Of a DNA stretch of 64,000 nucleotides, positions 1-9,737 are shown in pieces. The DNA lies in the NCBI GenBank assembly GCA_039545275.1, contig BCHS01000010.1, positions 372,001 to 436,000 on the forward strand, read 5' to 3'. The DNA is from Pseudomicrostroma phylloplanum (lineage: Eukaryota; Basidiomycota; Exobasidiomycetes; Microstromatales). A model generated the notes under the pieces. It did not search any database, was not told where the DNA came from, and saw only the letters and a program-made list of their open reading frames with translations. A program made the position numbers and the translations under genes. Position 1 is the first letter of the stretch. Every line of letters begins with the position of its first letter.

Positions 1-839
1 TCAGCGGCGCATGGATCCCCTCGGTGGAGCAAGCGCTCGCCCTCGTCGAGTCTGCGTTACCGCTCATCGAGACGGACGTGGGTCCGACGGTGAAGAGCCA
101 GATCCCTGGAATGATGCAGTACATCGACACCCTTCAAAAAGTGCAGACCATTGATGGTCTGATCCTTGACAAGCTCTTCGAATTCGAGTACGTCTATTGC
201 GCAGTGGCAGTCATTTACATCTGCGACTGTCTGATCAAGGGCCTCCAAGCCGGCAAGGCCCACATCAGGACTCGACTGCCCACACTCACCATCCGCTTCG
301 CTACTGGAGTCATGCTTCTCGGTATTCAGATTCTGTACCTGCATTACTCTACCTACCCTTCATGGGGCGTCATCAATGGCGGCATGCCCATCTTGGCCTC
401 GGTCATGATTGGCGAGATTGCCTTGCAGATGGCCATGGACTGGTACCTGACACGCTCTCGGACGAGGAGAGAGCGCAAGGACGACGAGGCGACGATGCAA
501 TTCTGGCAGCAAAAGGGCGAAAAGGAGAGGGCGGCCATGATGCACCAGGGGGCAGAGCAACTTGGAGACGAGGAGGGCAGCCAAAGTCAGAGCTGCGAGG
601 GCTCTGGAGAGGATCGCTTGACTGATAGGACAGAGTCTGTCAGGGAGCAAGACCCCTCCCGGCTGCAGGTACCGCATGCTGATCCGCCTCTGCGAGTGCG
701 ACCTCTGGTGCCTCCGCCGGCGGAACCGCCGGGGCCTTCACATCCTTGGGTACAGGTACAGGCGGGTCAGCGGTCGCCCGGAAGGTACTTGCGGAAGCTG
801 TCTCATCGTCCGTCACCGAAGCCCTATGATCGCTTCTGA
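1..839 (+). CDS. C-terminal part of an unrecognised multi-pass membrane protein (5' end outside the window)
   Basis: The reading frame is open from the left edge (first full codon at position 3) to TGA at 837-839. The apparent start at 24 is a GTG inside this open frame, so it is not a real start, and the gene begins outside the window. About 278 residues are visible. Three hydrophobic stretches can be seen, around YVYCAVAVIYICDCLI, FATGVMLLGIQILYLHY and ILASVMIGEIALQMAM. They are followed by a charged, Arg/Glu-rich segment (RSRTRRERKDDE) and a Pro/Ser-rich tail of low complexity that is probably cytosolic. I do not recognise the family. The tail is less convincingly coding than the membrane part, so an unseen intron or an earlier stop is possible. 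Confidence 0.55.
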   Translation, partial: SGAWIPSVEQALALVESALPLIETDVGPTVKSQIPGMMQYIDTLQKVQTIDGLILDKLFEFEYVYCAVAVIYICDCLIKGLQAGKAHIRTRLPTLTIRFATGVMLLGIQILYLHYSTYPSWGVINGGMPILASVMIGEIALQMAMDWYLTRSRTRRERKDDEATMQFWQQKGEKERAAMMHQGAEQLGDEEGSQSQSCEGSGEDRLTDRTESVREQDPSRLQVPHADPPLRVRPLVPPPAEPPGPSHPWVQVQAGQRSPGRYLRKLSHRPSPKPYDRF

Positions 840-2704
840 GAGCGCATGACAGGCGGGCAAACATCATGTACGGAGCCGCCTCTGCCGCCTTCTTGACAAA
901 CAAGGAGGATAATGTCTGTACGCTATGCTTGGCAACACAATACACACACAAACCACCGGCGACATGAAAGGAATTTTGGTTCCAACACAGGTCTTGGCGA
1001 TCTTCTTGGCGATCATGGAGTGTCTTGTGGATTCTGCCTGTTCTTGCTCTTGCAGATTTGATTGGCCAGGCGAGGCAAAACACTCACGCGGTCCTTTTTT
1101 GCCTCGGAGGGCTGGGCCAAGGTCCGCTCGGCGAATTATTCTTCGAGGTGCATGGCGCACGACACATTCCAGACGCGTCTGACGCGGCACTGGTGAAGGT
1201 AGAGGTAAAAAATAAGGGGGAGGGGGAGGCCAATGGTGCATTAACAGAAGCAAGGGGCGGGGCTGTACAGTAGCACGCTTGCCTCATCTCGGAAGATGTT
1301 CTCAACACACGCAGGTAGGAGGAAGCAAGAAGGAGCGCGTCGCATCTACTGGCTGGGAAGGGGTGTCAGAGAATGGGTGTCAGAGAATGGACCTCCTCCT
1401 GTATGAGGCAGTCGTTGTAGCGAGTCCAAGAGCAGAACAAAGGGAATGAACAGGGCTCCGGCGATTTCAGCGACGCGATGGAGGAACTTCTTCCAGGGTA
1501 CATCCGGACAGGGAGACATGGCCGACTGACAGCGACAGCCACAGACTCGGAACTTCACCCGTCCAGGTGGTCAGAGCAAGCAAGCAAGCAAAGCAAGGAG
1601 GGGGTGATCGATGCCGGCTCTCCAGCCACACACACACACACATCTCTGCCAACCCCGGCTGGCGCGGCGAGGCGCGTAGGTCAGAGAAGTGAGATTGACC
1701 TCCTGCCTGCCTGTCTGCCGCTGTGTTTGTTGCGCCCAGCTGCGAAGGAGGGGGGGCGAGGCACGGGAGCAGTGTCAATCATTGGTGCAGCCGTGTGAGG
1801 ATGCCGTTTTGCCAGTGAGGGACAATGGACAGGCGCATGGCCAGCCAGGCGCACGGCACTGCCCGAGGAGGCGGAGAGTGGCGAGGTGCGCCTGTACCCC
1901 TGGGGGTGGGTGTCCTCGGGCCCGTGTTCCGTGGCCGCCGCGCTTCCACTGTGCAAGCCTCGTCCATTTGGCCCCGCCCGCGTGTGTGCGTGTGTGTGCT
2001 GCCCCGCCCTTCCCCTTCCCCCCCCCTCTCGCCCCCCCTGTGCCGTGAACGAACGAAGGGAAGCCGACAAACCCAGGCCAACTCGCCGAGTGTCATCACC
2101 ACCACTCTCGCCCTGAGCATCTGGACGTGCAACCAGCCAAGCGGCCAATCAACTTCATTCCCATCCTACCTACCCATACACCGCCATCATCCTCACCACT
2201 CGCGCCCTCGTACACGCAACACCGTCACCCATCCTAGAAGCGGGGACGTACGCGAGAGCCAAGAGACGCATCACGCCTCCTCTCATCAGCCCCCAAATCG
2301 CCCTATAGCGCGCCCATACCCCTAGGCACCGCTTCGGTCAGCACCGCACCCTCAACACTGCTGCCCCTTTCGCAGTCTTCGCATCCTTCGCCACGTCTCT
2401 TTGGCGAAGTGAACGACACACAGTGACGGACATTGCCTCTGCCTCCTCGTGATCTAGACCACACACACTCTTTACAGGCTTTCACTTTCAAGGTGACCGG
2501 CAGCGATCTACCACTTCTCAGCTTCTGAACACAAGGTCGTCGGCTTTGCGCGTCAGGACCATCCACTGTCCTTGCCTAGCTGCCTGCCTTTCGAACCATA
2601 CGTGATAGTCGTGTGCAGTGCTCAGCAAGCATCACGACATCGCTGCTACCAGTCGCATCCTTTCTACTTCACTCCTAGCCACCGCCGACGCGCCACAATC
2701 CATC
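840..2704. other. Intergenic region and probable 5' leader of the synthetase gene
   Basis: I see no supported gene in this 1.9 kb. Open frames on both strands are Pro/Arg/His-rich and look like frame shadows of GC-rich DNA. It contains an exact 14-bp tandem duplication (1361-1388), a short CA run near 1628-1641, a GTGTGTGC-rich stretch near 1981-2000 and pyrimidine-rich segments at 2100-2450. The last few hundred bases are CT-rich, as is common upstream of fungal start codons, and probably hold the promoter and leader of the next gene. Confidence 0.5.
1361..1388 (+). repeat. Exact 14-bp tandem duplication
   Basis: GGGTGTCAGAGAAT occurs twice in direct succession, at 1361-1374 and 1375-1388. 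It lies in non-coding DNA. No function is suggested; it looks like a small replication-slippage event. Confidence 0.85.
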
Positions 2705-5700
2705 ATGGCGTCCAACCCCTTTCCCCTCGAGTTCATGTACTCCCTCCCGGAGCCACCCAAGTCACGTTCTTTGGGTGATCACATGGCAGAGCATGTCACC
2801 GACAACGGCAAAGCCACTACTCTCCTCGACTGTCTCTGCTCCACCACAGCCCCCGCCCTCTGGTCCCCTGACCTCAACCGGCCACCCATCGACCATCGCA
2901 CCATCAAGGACTTCATTGCCAACTTTGTACTCCCCACAAATGGCCCACAACTCGGTCCCAACGATCGTGTCATGATGGCTCTGCCCACAGGTCCGGAGAA
3001 CGCCATTGCCCTCCTGGCCGTGGCAGCATACCACACCTGTGCCCCCGTCAACGCCGCTTGCACAGCCGGCGAATTGCGTGACGATGCCGTGCGTTTGCGC
3101 GCAAAGGCCGTCGTCACCACCAGGGATGCAGCAGACCGACTAGACTGTGAGGCCCTCTCCCGCGAAGAGGGCATGGAGATCATCTTTGTCGAGAACAGGG
3201 CATCGGGTCCTGCCGGTCTCTTCGACATGTCTCTGCTCGGTTCATCTGGTATCGCATCCACACGCGGCAAGAGGCCATCCAGACTGCACGGTCTCGAGCA
3301 CCAGTCTCTAGTTCTACACACATCAGGAACTTCAGGAAAGAAGAAGGTCGTGCCTTACTCGCTCAGACACATGATCGTGGGCACCATTTGTGTCGCCAAG
3401 AGTTGGGATCTGAGGCCTCAGAGTGTCAACATGAACATGATGCCCCTCTTCCACGTCGGTGGTATTGTGAGGAATCTTTGGGCCCCCATGTTCTCGGGAG
3501 GCTCTGCCATCATGTGCGCAGGATTCGACGCGAACATGTGGTGGATTCTTGCAAAGCAGCTCGGTGCTACTTGGTACTACGCCGCTCCAACCATGCACCA
3601 CGCCATCTTGGCATCCAAGCCTGAAGACATGGACCCTGCTCGAGATCTGCGCGTCAAGATGATCTGTAACGCTGCCGGTGGTCTTCTGCCATCGCTAGCC
3701 GTCCAGCTCAAGGAGACCTTTGGTGGATGCGCAGTCCTGCCATCATACGGTATGACAGAGTGCATGCCCATTGCTTCCCCTCCCACAAACTACCAGCTCG
3801 ACCGCCCTGGATGTTCTGGTGTGGCTTGTGGCCCCGACCTCTCCATTCGAGACCCCTTCAACCGTGAGCGAGAGCTGCCTGTGGGGCAGACCGGTGCCGT
3901 TTCTGTTCGAGGACTGCCTACTTTCTCAGGCTACGAGACATCGACAGATCCCTTTGAGCCCCTCGACACCTCTGCCTTCTCCAGTGAAGGTTGGTTCGAC
4001 TCCGGTGACATGGGTCACATGGATGCCGATGGCTACCTCTACATCACTGGTCGATCAAAGGAGATTATCAACAAGGGTGGTGAGGTCATCTCTCCCTTTG
4101 AGGTCGAAGAGGCTATCATGCAGGCCGCCAAGGACCGCATCAAGCAGACGCTCGCCTTCTCCATTGAGCACAACGTGCTCCAAGAGACAATCGGTGTCGT
4201 CATTGTTCCTGTGCCCAACCAACCACGGATAGGTCTCGCCGAACTGCAGAACTTGCTACGAGCCTTCCTGCATCCTTCCAAGTGGCCCTTCGCAGCAGTT
4301 TACATGGACGACTTGCCCAAGAACCAGGCCGGAAAGCCTCTGCGTATCAAGCTCGGCACACGTCTAAATATCGGCCCCCTTTCTGATGACATCCCCCCTC
4401 TTCAGCGTCATTATGAGGCTCGAGCCCCAGACAAGAGCGTACCCCTTTCCGAGCCCATCCCGTGCAGCATGGTCACCATTGATGTGCGAGCCGTCGAGCG
4501 TGCTTGCTACCGTATCCCCGGTATTGTCGAGGCTGCTGTGCGACAGCGACGTGATGGTGCCCCTGAGGCGTTCATTCAGGTGGAAGAGAATGTGGACTAT
4601 GATGCTTCGGACATCGACAGAGCCCTCGCTCAGGTTCTGCATGGATACGTCGTGCCCAATCCTCTCCACGTCTTCCGACAGCCCCTGGCTAAGATCAACG
4701 GCAAGATCGACTTCGAGACGATGGAAGAGGAAGTGAGGGCACAGAACGCCTCTGCGATGTCTCGCACTGCACTGGTCGTCCGTGATATCATTGCTCGCCT
4801 GCTGGACACGGAGAGCGGTACGATCACAGCCGAGTCCGACTTCTTCTTGCTGGGAGGCAACAGTCTCCTGCTTGGTCGACTTGTCCACCTGATCCGAAAG
4901 GAGACTGGTGCCAATGTGGAAGTCTCAAGTCTCTTCAACAACTCGACCGTCGCGGGCATCGCCGATCTCATCGACGAGGAGACCGGAGGTGGAGACGACG
5001 ACGAAGATGACATGGACGGCTACATGGACGAGAAGACTGCAGGTCTTGCATCGTACACCGGTGCTCACCGCTACGACGATGACGACGAGCCTGCATTTGC
5101 CACCCACGGGTACAAGGGTCGCAGTCAGACTCACCCCTGGGTCCTCTTTGTCCAGATCATTCCGTTCCTGTTCTTCTACCCACTCAAAGCCGCCTGGACA
5201 TGGACAGTCATTCTGCACGGTCTAGCCTTCTCCGCCTACTACATCGAAGATGTCTTCTGGGAGCGAGTTGCTGTGCTGCTCGCCGCCGTCATCGTTGCTC
5301 GTATCACCTCGCGTATCATCTGCCCTCTCACTGCCATCGCTTTCAAGTGGATTGTCATCGGCCGCTACCGACCTGGCAAGTACCCTATGTGGTGCAACTA
5401 CCATCTGCGGTGGTGGATCGTCAACCAGTCGCTCAAGGTTTCCGGTAAGGGTCTCTTTGGTCTGACTCCCGGCCTGCAGAAGACCTACTACCGCCTGCTG
5501 GGAATGTCGATTGGTTCAGATGTCATCATCGACAAGTTCGTCAAGCTCGGCGAATACGACCTGATCACTATCCACGACGGCGCAAGGCTCGACAAGTCGC
5601 TGGTGCGAGGATTCTGTGTCGAGCGTGACGGCTACTTCAGGCTGGAGCCAATCATCATCGGCCGAGACTGTGTGATCAACACGTTCACTCAGATCTCCCC

Positions 5701-7399
5701 TGGAGCTCGTCTTGCTGATGGAACCGTTTGGGGCCCTCAGGCTTCTTCCCACGAAGACCCCGCATCGGACGCCTACGCCGCTTACAACCGAAGCGCAGCG
5801 CCTCAGCCCAACAAGGCACTCATCTGGTTCGTCGGTACCCCCATCTTGCTTCTGGTCAAGCTTGCCTGCTACGTCCCTTGGTTCGCTGCGCTCTTCATGC
5901 TGCTCTCGCAGCCCTTCTCCTTCAGCCATCACGATACTGTGAAAGGCGTCGTCGCATGGTTTGCTTACCCTCGACGTATCGCATGGCACTACGTCGCGCG
6001 AGTTGTGCGAACGACTATGCCTCCTCTCATCAACCTCTTGCTGGGCATCATCATCAAGAGGGTCATGGGTCTCAACAGGGAAGGCTCGATGCGAAACGCG
6101 ACTCAATTTGCACTGTTCCGCCGCTGGCTCAACGCACAGCTCCTCTCGCAGCCCAATCTTCGTCGTGCCATGGCCATTCTTGGTACTCACTACGAGATGA
6201 CCTCTGCCGTCTACCGTGCCATGGGCGCCAAGGTCGGCAGGCGAGTCTACTGGCCGGGATCTGGTATCTACTGTCCTGACCCGGAGCTGCTGGAGATTGG
6301 AGACGACGTCGTCTTCGGATCTCGTTCGGAAGTCTTCACTTCGGACAGCATCGGATGGTCTCGTGTGCGAGTCGGCCGAGGTGCCATGATTGCTGATCGT
6401 GTCGTTCTCTTGCCTGGTGTCACCATCGGCAAGCAGTGTGTCATGGGATCTGGTGCCCTCGCTGTGCGCAACGGCTTCTACGAGGAGCAGACTGTATGGA
6501 TGGGAGCCAAGAACGGTGCTGCTGTCAGTTTCGGACGAGCAGCAGCAGACAAGGACAGTCTCGTCGGCGGTGCTGATGAGACCATCACACCGTTCGGTCG
6601 CGCCTTCTACAAGCGCAAGGCAGACTACTTTGTCATCCCTTACATCGTCGTCGTCATCATCAACATCCTCATGGCAATCATCGCTGCCTGCTACTGGGCC
6701 ACAGCCGCAGTCGGAACTGTCTTGGCGCTCAACGCTGTGCGTGCAGCCTACGAGAGCGATTCACCATTCCTCATCGACGACCACTGGTACCGTCCAGGCT
6801 TCGTCTACCTCTTCATTGCCGTTTGCTTCATCGGTATCCTGGGTGTCCAAGGTATCCTGGCCTTTGTTTGGGTCATTGTCACAAAGTGGATGATCATCGG
6901 CAGGAGGAAGGAAGGTCGCTACGACTGGGACAAGAGCTCTTACTGCCAGCGATGGCAGCTGCATCTCAGTTTGTCCAAGATTCTGGGCAAGGGACACGGT
7001 GGTCACCTCATCGGTGTCATCAGTGGAACCGTCTTTGCCGTCTGGTACCTGCGTGCCCTCGGTGCGACCATCGGCAAGAACGTGTCCGTATGGGCAGGTG
7101 GCAAGCCTTCTCTGCAAGTCACAGAGCCCGACCTCATCACTATTGGCGACAATGTCTCCTTTGACGACTGTTCGATTGTAGCGCACATCAACTCCCGAGG
7201 ACGCTTCTCCCTCAACAAGCTCAAGCTTGGAGATGGATGCGCAATGAGGAGTGGAAGTCGTCTGCTTTCGGGAGCCTCGATGGAGCCGCGGTCGATGCTT
7301 CTGGAGCACACTCTGGTGGCTTCGGGAGAAATCGCAGAGGCGGGTGCAGTCTATGCTGGATGGCCAGCTAGGCAACTGCGGACAAGGAGGAAGGCTTAA
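2705..7399 (+). CDS. Adenylation-carrier-membrane synthetase (NRPS-like, Pls/PosA-type C-terminus)
   Basis: Single exon, 1564 aa. I chose the ATG at 2705 (CATCATGGC, good context); the open frame extends upstream to 2618 but only from a GTG. The N-terminal half is an adenylate-forming domain: HTSGTSGKKK at about 205-214, YGMTECMPI, and GWFDSGDM at about 429, followed by GRSKEIINKGGE. It resembles Pcs60/oxalyl-CoA-synthetase-like ligases more than typical amino-acid A domains. Next comes a second stretch resembling an A-domain C-terminal subdomain, then a phosphopantetheine carrier motif LLGGNSL with Ser720. The C-terminal half has membrane segments separating three hexapeptide-like (left-handed beta-helix) soluble domains, the layout described for epsilon-poly-L-lysine synthetase and the NRPS terminal domain (TIGR02353). 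Its likely role is activating a carboxylic or amino acid and condensing it at a membrane. Substrate and product cannot be told from sequence. Confidence 0.85.
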   Translation: MASNPFPLEFMYSLPEPPKSRSLGDHMAEHVTDNGKATTLLDCLCSTTAPALWSPDLNRPPIDHRTIKDFIANFVLPTNGPQLGPNDRVMMALPTGPENAIALLAVAAYHTCAPVNAACTAGELRDDAVRLRAKAVVTTRDAADRLDCEALSREEGMEIIFVENRASGPAGLFDMSLLGSSGIASTRGKRPSRLHGLEHQSLVLHTSGTSGKKKVVPYSLRHMIVGTICVAKSWDLRPQSVNMNMMPLFHVGGIVRNLWAPMFSGGSAIMCAGFDANMWWILAKQLGATWYYAAPTMHHAILASKPEDMDPARDLRVKMICNAAGGLLPSLAVQLKETFGGCAVLPSYGMTECMPIASPPTNYQLDRPGCSGVACGPDLSIRDPFNRERELPVGQTGAVSVRGLPTFSGYETSTDPFEPLDTSAFSSEGWFDSGDMGHMDADGYLYITGRSKEIINKGGEVISPFEVEEAIMQAAKDRIKQTLAFSIEHNVLQETIGVVIVPVPNQPRIGLAELQNLLRAFLHPSKWPFAAVYMDDLPKNQAGKPLRIKLGTRLNIGPLSDDIPPLQRHYEARAPDKSVPLSEPIPCSMVTIDVRAVERACYRIPGIVEAAVRQRRDGAPEAFIQVEENVDYDASDIDRALAQVLHGYVVPNPLHVFRQPLAKINGKIDFETMEEEVRAQNASAMSRTALVVRDIIARLLDTESGTITAESDFFLLGGNSLLLGRLVHLIRKETGANVEVSSLFNNSTVAGIADLIDEETGGGDDDEDDMDGYMDEKTAGLASYTGAHRYDDDDEPAFATHGYKGRSQTHPWVLFVQIIPFLFFYPLKAAWTWTVILHGLAFSAYYIEDVFWERVAVLLAAVIVARITSRIICPLTAIAFKWIVIGRYRPGKYPMWCNYHLRWWIVNQSLKVSGKGLFGLTPGLQKTYYRLLGMSIGSDVIIDKFVKLGEYDLITIHDGARLDKSLVRGFCVERDGYFRLEPIIIGRDCVINTFTQISPGARLADGTVWGPQASSHEDPASDAYAAYNRSAAPQPNKALIWFVGTPILLLVKLACYVPWFAALFMLLSQPFSFSHHDTVKGVVAWFAYPRRIAWHYVARVVRTTMPPLINLLLGIIIKRVMGLNREGSMRNATQFALFRRWLNAQLLSQPNLRRAMAILGTHYEMTSAVYRAMGAKVGRRVYWPGSGIYCPDPELLEIGDDVVFGSRSEVFTSDSIGWSRVRVGRGAMIADRVVLLPGVTIGKQCVMGSGALAVRNGFYEEQTVWMGAKNGAAVSFGRAAADKDSLVGGADETITPFGRAFYKRKADYFVIPYIVVVIINILMAIIAACYWATAAVGTVLALNAVRAAYESDSPFLIDDHWYRPGFVYLFIAVCFIGILGVQGILAFVWVIVTKWMIIGRRKEGRYDWDKSSYCQRWQLHLSLSKILGKGHGGHLIGVISGTVFAVWYLRALGATIGKNVSVWAGGKPSLQVTEPDLITIGDNVSFDDCSIVAHINSRGRFSLNKLKLGDGCAMRSGSRLLSGASMEPRSMLLEHTLVASGEIAEAGAVYAGWPARQLRTRRKA

Positions 7400-8028
7400 G
7401 AGTGAGCCATCACTCCATCACGCACGGTCAGGACCGATTTTCTTTCGTTAGCACACCCACCGTCTTCTCGTCATAGTCATATCCAACATCTCTCTCTCTC
7501 TCACCCCACCTCATGTTCCTTATATACTCTTCCCCTCCATTGGACTTTTCCTTTGTCGCGCCGTGGCAGGTCCTGTCTCTTCTTGTTTCCCAGTCTCCTT
7601 CAATTCTCTTCTCTCCTCTCAATCATCTCTCAGAGTACTTACTTCAGTTCAAAGCTCGGCCCCTGCCCTTGTTCGAACCAGTTTTTCCCACCCTTGCTTT
7701 CTGCCATCGAAGTCTAGTCGTCCTCTTTCACGGGCGGGGGAGTGTCCACCAGCGTACTTGGCGGCACTCGCGCCTTTTCCCCTTGTTTTGTCCCCTTCCT
7801 TCTTGTTTCATATATACACACACAGAGACGACGATAGCAATCAGATTCTTCTCAACGCCCAATCGCCAAAGGATGATGTGCAAAGGAAGAGCTGAGGCTG
7901 TGGCTGAGGCCGATGTCATTGCGATTGCTAGTATGGATGACATGTGAGGGTGGGACATGAGAGGCGAGGGGAGGTCCATTGCGTGGTATGGGTTCCTCAG
8001 GCCTTGAGTGATTCGAATTGATTTGGGT
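7400..8028. other. Convergent intergenic region (3' ends of the synthetase and RFC4)
   Basis: These 630 bp lie between two genes that point at each other. The sequence is pyrimidine-rich (CTCT and TTCC runs at 7485-7620) and contains TATATACTC at about 7521 and a short CA run near 7816. No gene or structured RNA is seen; it most likely contains the two 3' UTRs. Confidence 0.5.
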
Positions 8029-9450
8029 TCATTTGCTGGAGGAGGTGAAGAAGGAGGCGCACGACTTCTGTCAGACTTTGTTCCTTGTGAGCAGACCGCT
8101 TCGATTAGCGTACGGTACTCACCATCTTGCACAACCTTGCCAGACACGCGCCCAGCTGGATCACGGTCGACACGCCCTCCAAGATGCGCATATGTGTCCA
8201 GCCAATCTCCTTGATAAACTCCAGCTTCAGCGCCTCAGGCAGCGAGTCCATCGTCTTTGTCACCCTGAAGAGCGTCGTGACAATATCCACTGCCGCATAT
8301 CCATTACCCCAGATCTCGTCCAGCTTCTCCATCGCCACGTCAATGTCGCCCTTTTGGCACGCGGCGAGAATCTGGCGCACGAGAATGGGATGTGGTTGGT
8401 CGCAGACTTTGAAGACGTTGTCGGGGGTGACGAGACCCATGCCGGTCCAGGTGGACTGCAGATTGTTGATGGCTTGACGCATGTCCCCTTCGGAGGTGAA
8501 GACGAGGGCTTCGAGACCGGCGTCTGTGTACTCGACCTGCCAAGCAAGATATGAGTGACAGATTCAGCGACTCTAGTCGAGGAGACATGGCACGGCGTAT
8601 CACTCCAGCCTACTCACCTTCTCATAAGCAGCTACCTCCAACAACCTCTTCATGACCTCCTCCTCACTCAACTTCCCATACCTCAGGATCGCGCAACGAC
8701 TCTGAATAGGATCGATGATCTTGTTGCTCTGGTTGCAAGCAAAGCAGAAGCGCGTTGTATTCGAGTAAATCTCCATGGTACGTCTGAGAGCCTGCTGAGC
8801 GCCCACGGTCATGGAGTCGGCTTCGTCGAGGATGATGATCTTGTGCTTTCCCGGTGGAAGGGAGACCTTCTTTTGGGCAAAGTTCTTGATCTTGTTACGA
8901 ACTACGTCGATTCCTCTAGGGAGGGCAGGATAGACAGATGGGCATTCAGGTCAGAATCGTCGAGCTCTAAGCTAGCCTGTATATGCTTTGACCCACCTCT
9001 CATCACTGGCGTTCAGCTCCAATACTCCCTCCTTGTAAGCATCTCCCAGAAGTGCATGCGCAAGGCAGTGTACACTGGTCGTCTTTCCGATACCTGGCAG
9101 ACCCTGAGAGGGACCGGAAGACACAAGCGAATAGTGTCAGCAGGTGACGCAATGTGCGTAGCTCTCTGGCATATGATCTGCTACTGACCGAGATCATCAG
9201 GTGAGGACAGTTTCCTTCGTGCTCTATCACCTTGAGCCGCTCTATTGTGGCTCTGTTCCCCACCACATCATCCAGCTTCAGAGGCCTGTACTTCTCCACC
9301 CTGCCATCGGGGAAGCGAAAGGATGCAGCGAGAAATGCAGGTCAGCTATGCGCCATGCCTTGCCATCGTGATCTTGGCTTTCGAGACTCACCATGGCAGC
9401 TCATACACCGGTGCGGCAGATGTCGAAGACGATGCTGTGGGTGCGACCAT
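8029..9450 (-). CDS. RFC4: Replication factor C subunit 4 (clamp loader small subunit; human RFC2 orthologue)
   Basis: Six exons on the minus strand: 9450-9392, 9300-9189, 9103-8997, 8915-8618, 8536-8123, 8067-8029, giving 342 aa. The last 12-residue exon is the least certain. AAA+ ATPase features are clear: [19 protein letters not shown] at the N-terminus, Walker [11 protein letters not shown] at 58-67, Walker B with LDEAD, the RFC box SRCAILRY and the sensor motif [14 protein letters not shown]. Known role of the family: with the other RFC subunits it opens and loads PCNA at primer-template junctions in replication and repair. Length matches yeast Rfc4 (about 320 aa). Four of the five introns have GTGAGT or GTGGGT donors; the second uses GTCAGT, a weaker donor chosen because it restores ISGLPGIGK in frame. 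It converges on the synthetase gene and is divergent from SMC6. Confidence 0.95.
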
Positions 9451-9737
9451 TTTGACTTCCTATATATGCGGTGATGGTCAAGGTCGTCCGTCAGCAGAAG
9501 AAGGTACGGCCAGACTCGACTCTCTACGCGAGCGGAAAGGGCGACACCAGGGACATGCAGGCAGCGCGACTGACGCGAGGCAACGCACACCAGCCACGCA
9601 CCGCTCTCCGCTCCCTCTTCCGACACCAACCAACCATAACTATACCCCATCCCATCTTCCTCGACCGCAGGGCTCCTCCTGCCTCCGTGTCTGCTCAGCT
9701 GAGAGCAGCGTGGTCAGGAAGCATCTGCTCAGCCATC

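Noticed and set aside
1681..2148. 155-codon minus-strand open frame upstream of the synthetase
   Set aside because: Ala/Gly/Arg/His-rich, including a GT/CA simple repeat translated as His-Thr; not coding-like.
2618..2704. 29-residue upstream extension of the synthetase
   Set aside because: It begins with GTG; the first ATG in frame is at 2705 in a good context.
5516..6190. 224-codon minus-strand open frame inside the synthetase gene
   Set aside because: It lies entirely within the conserved coding exon and has no recognisable domain.
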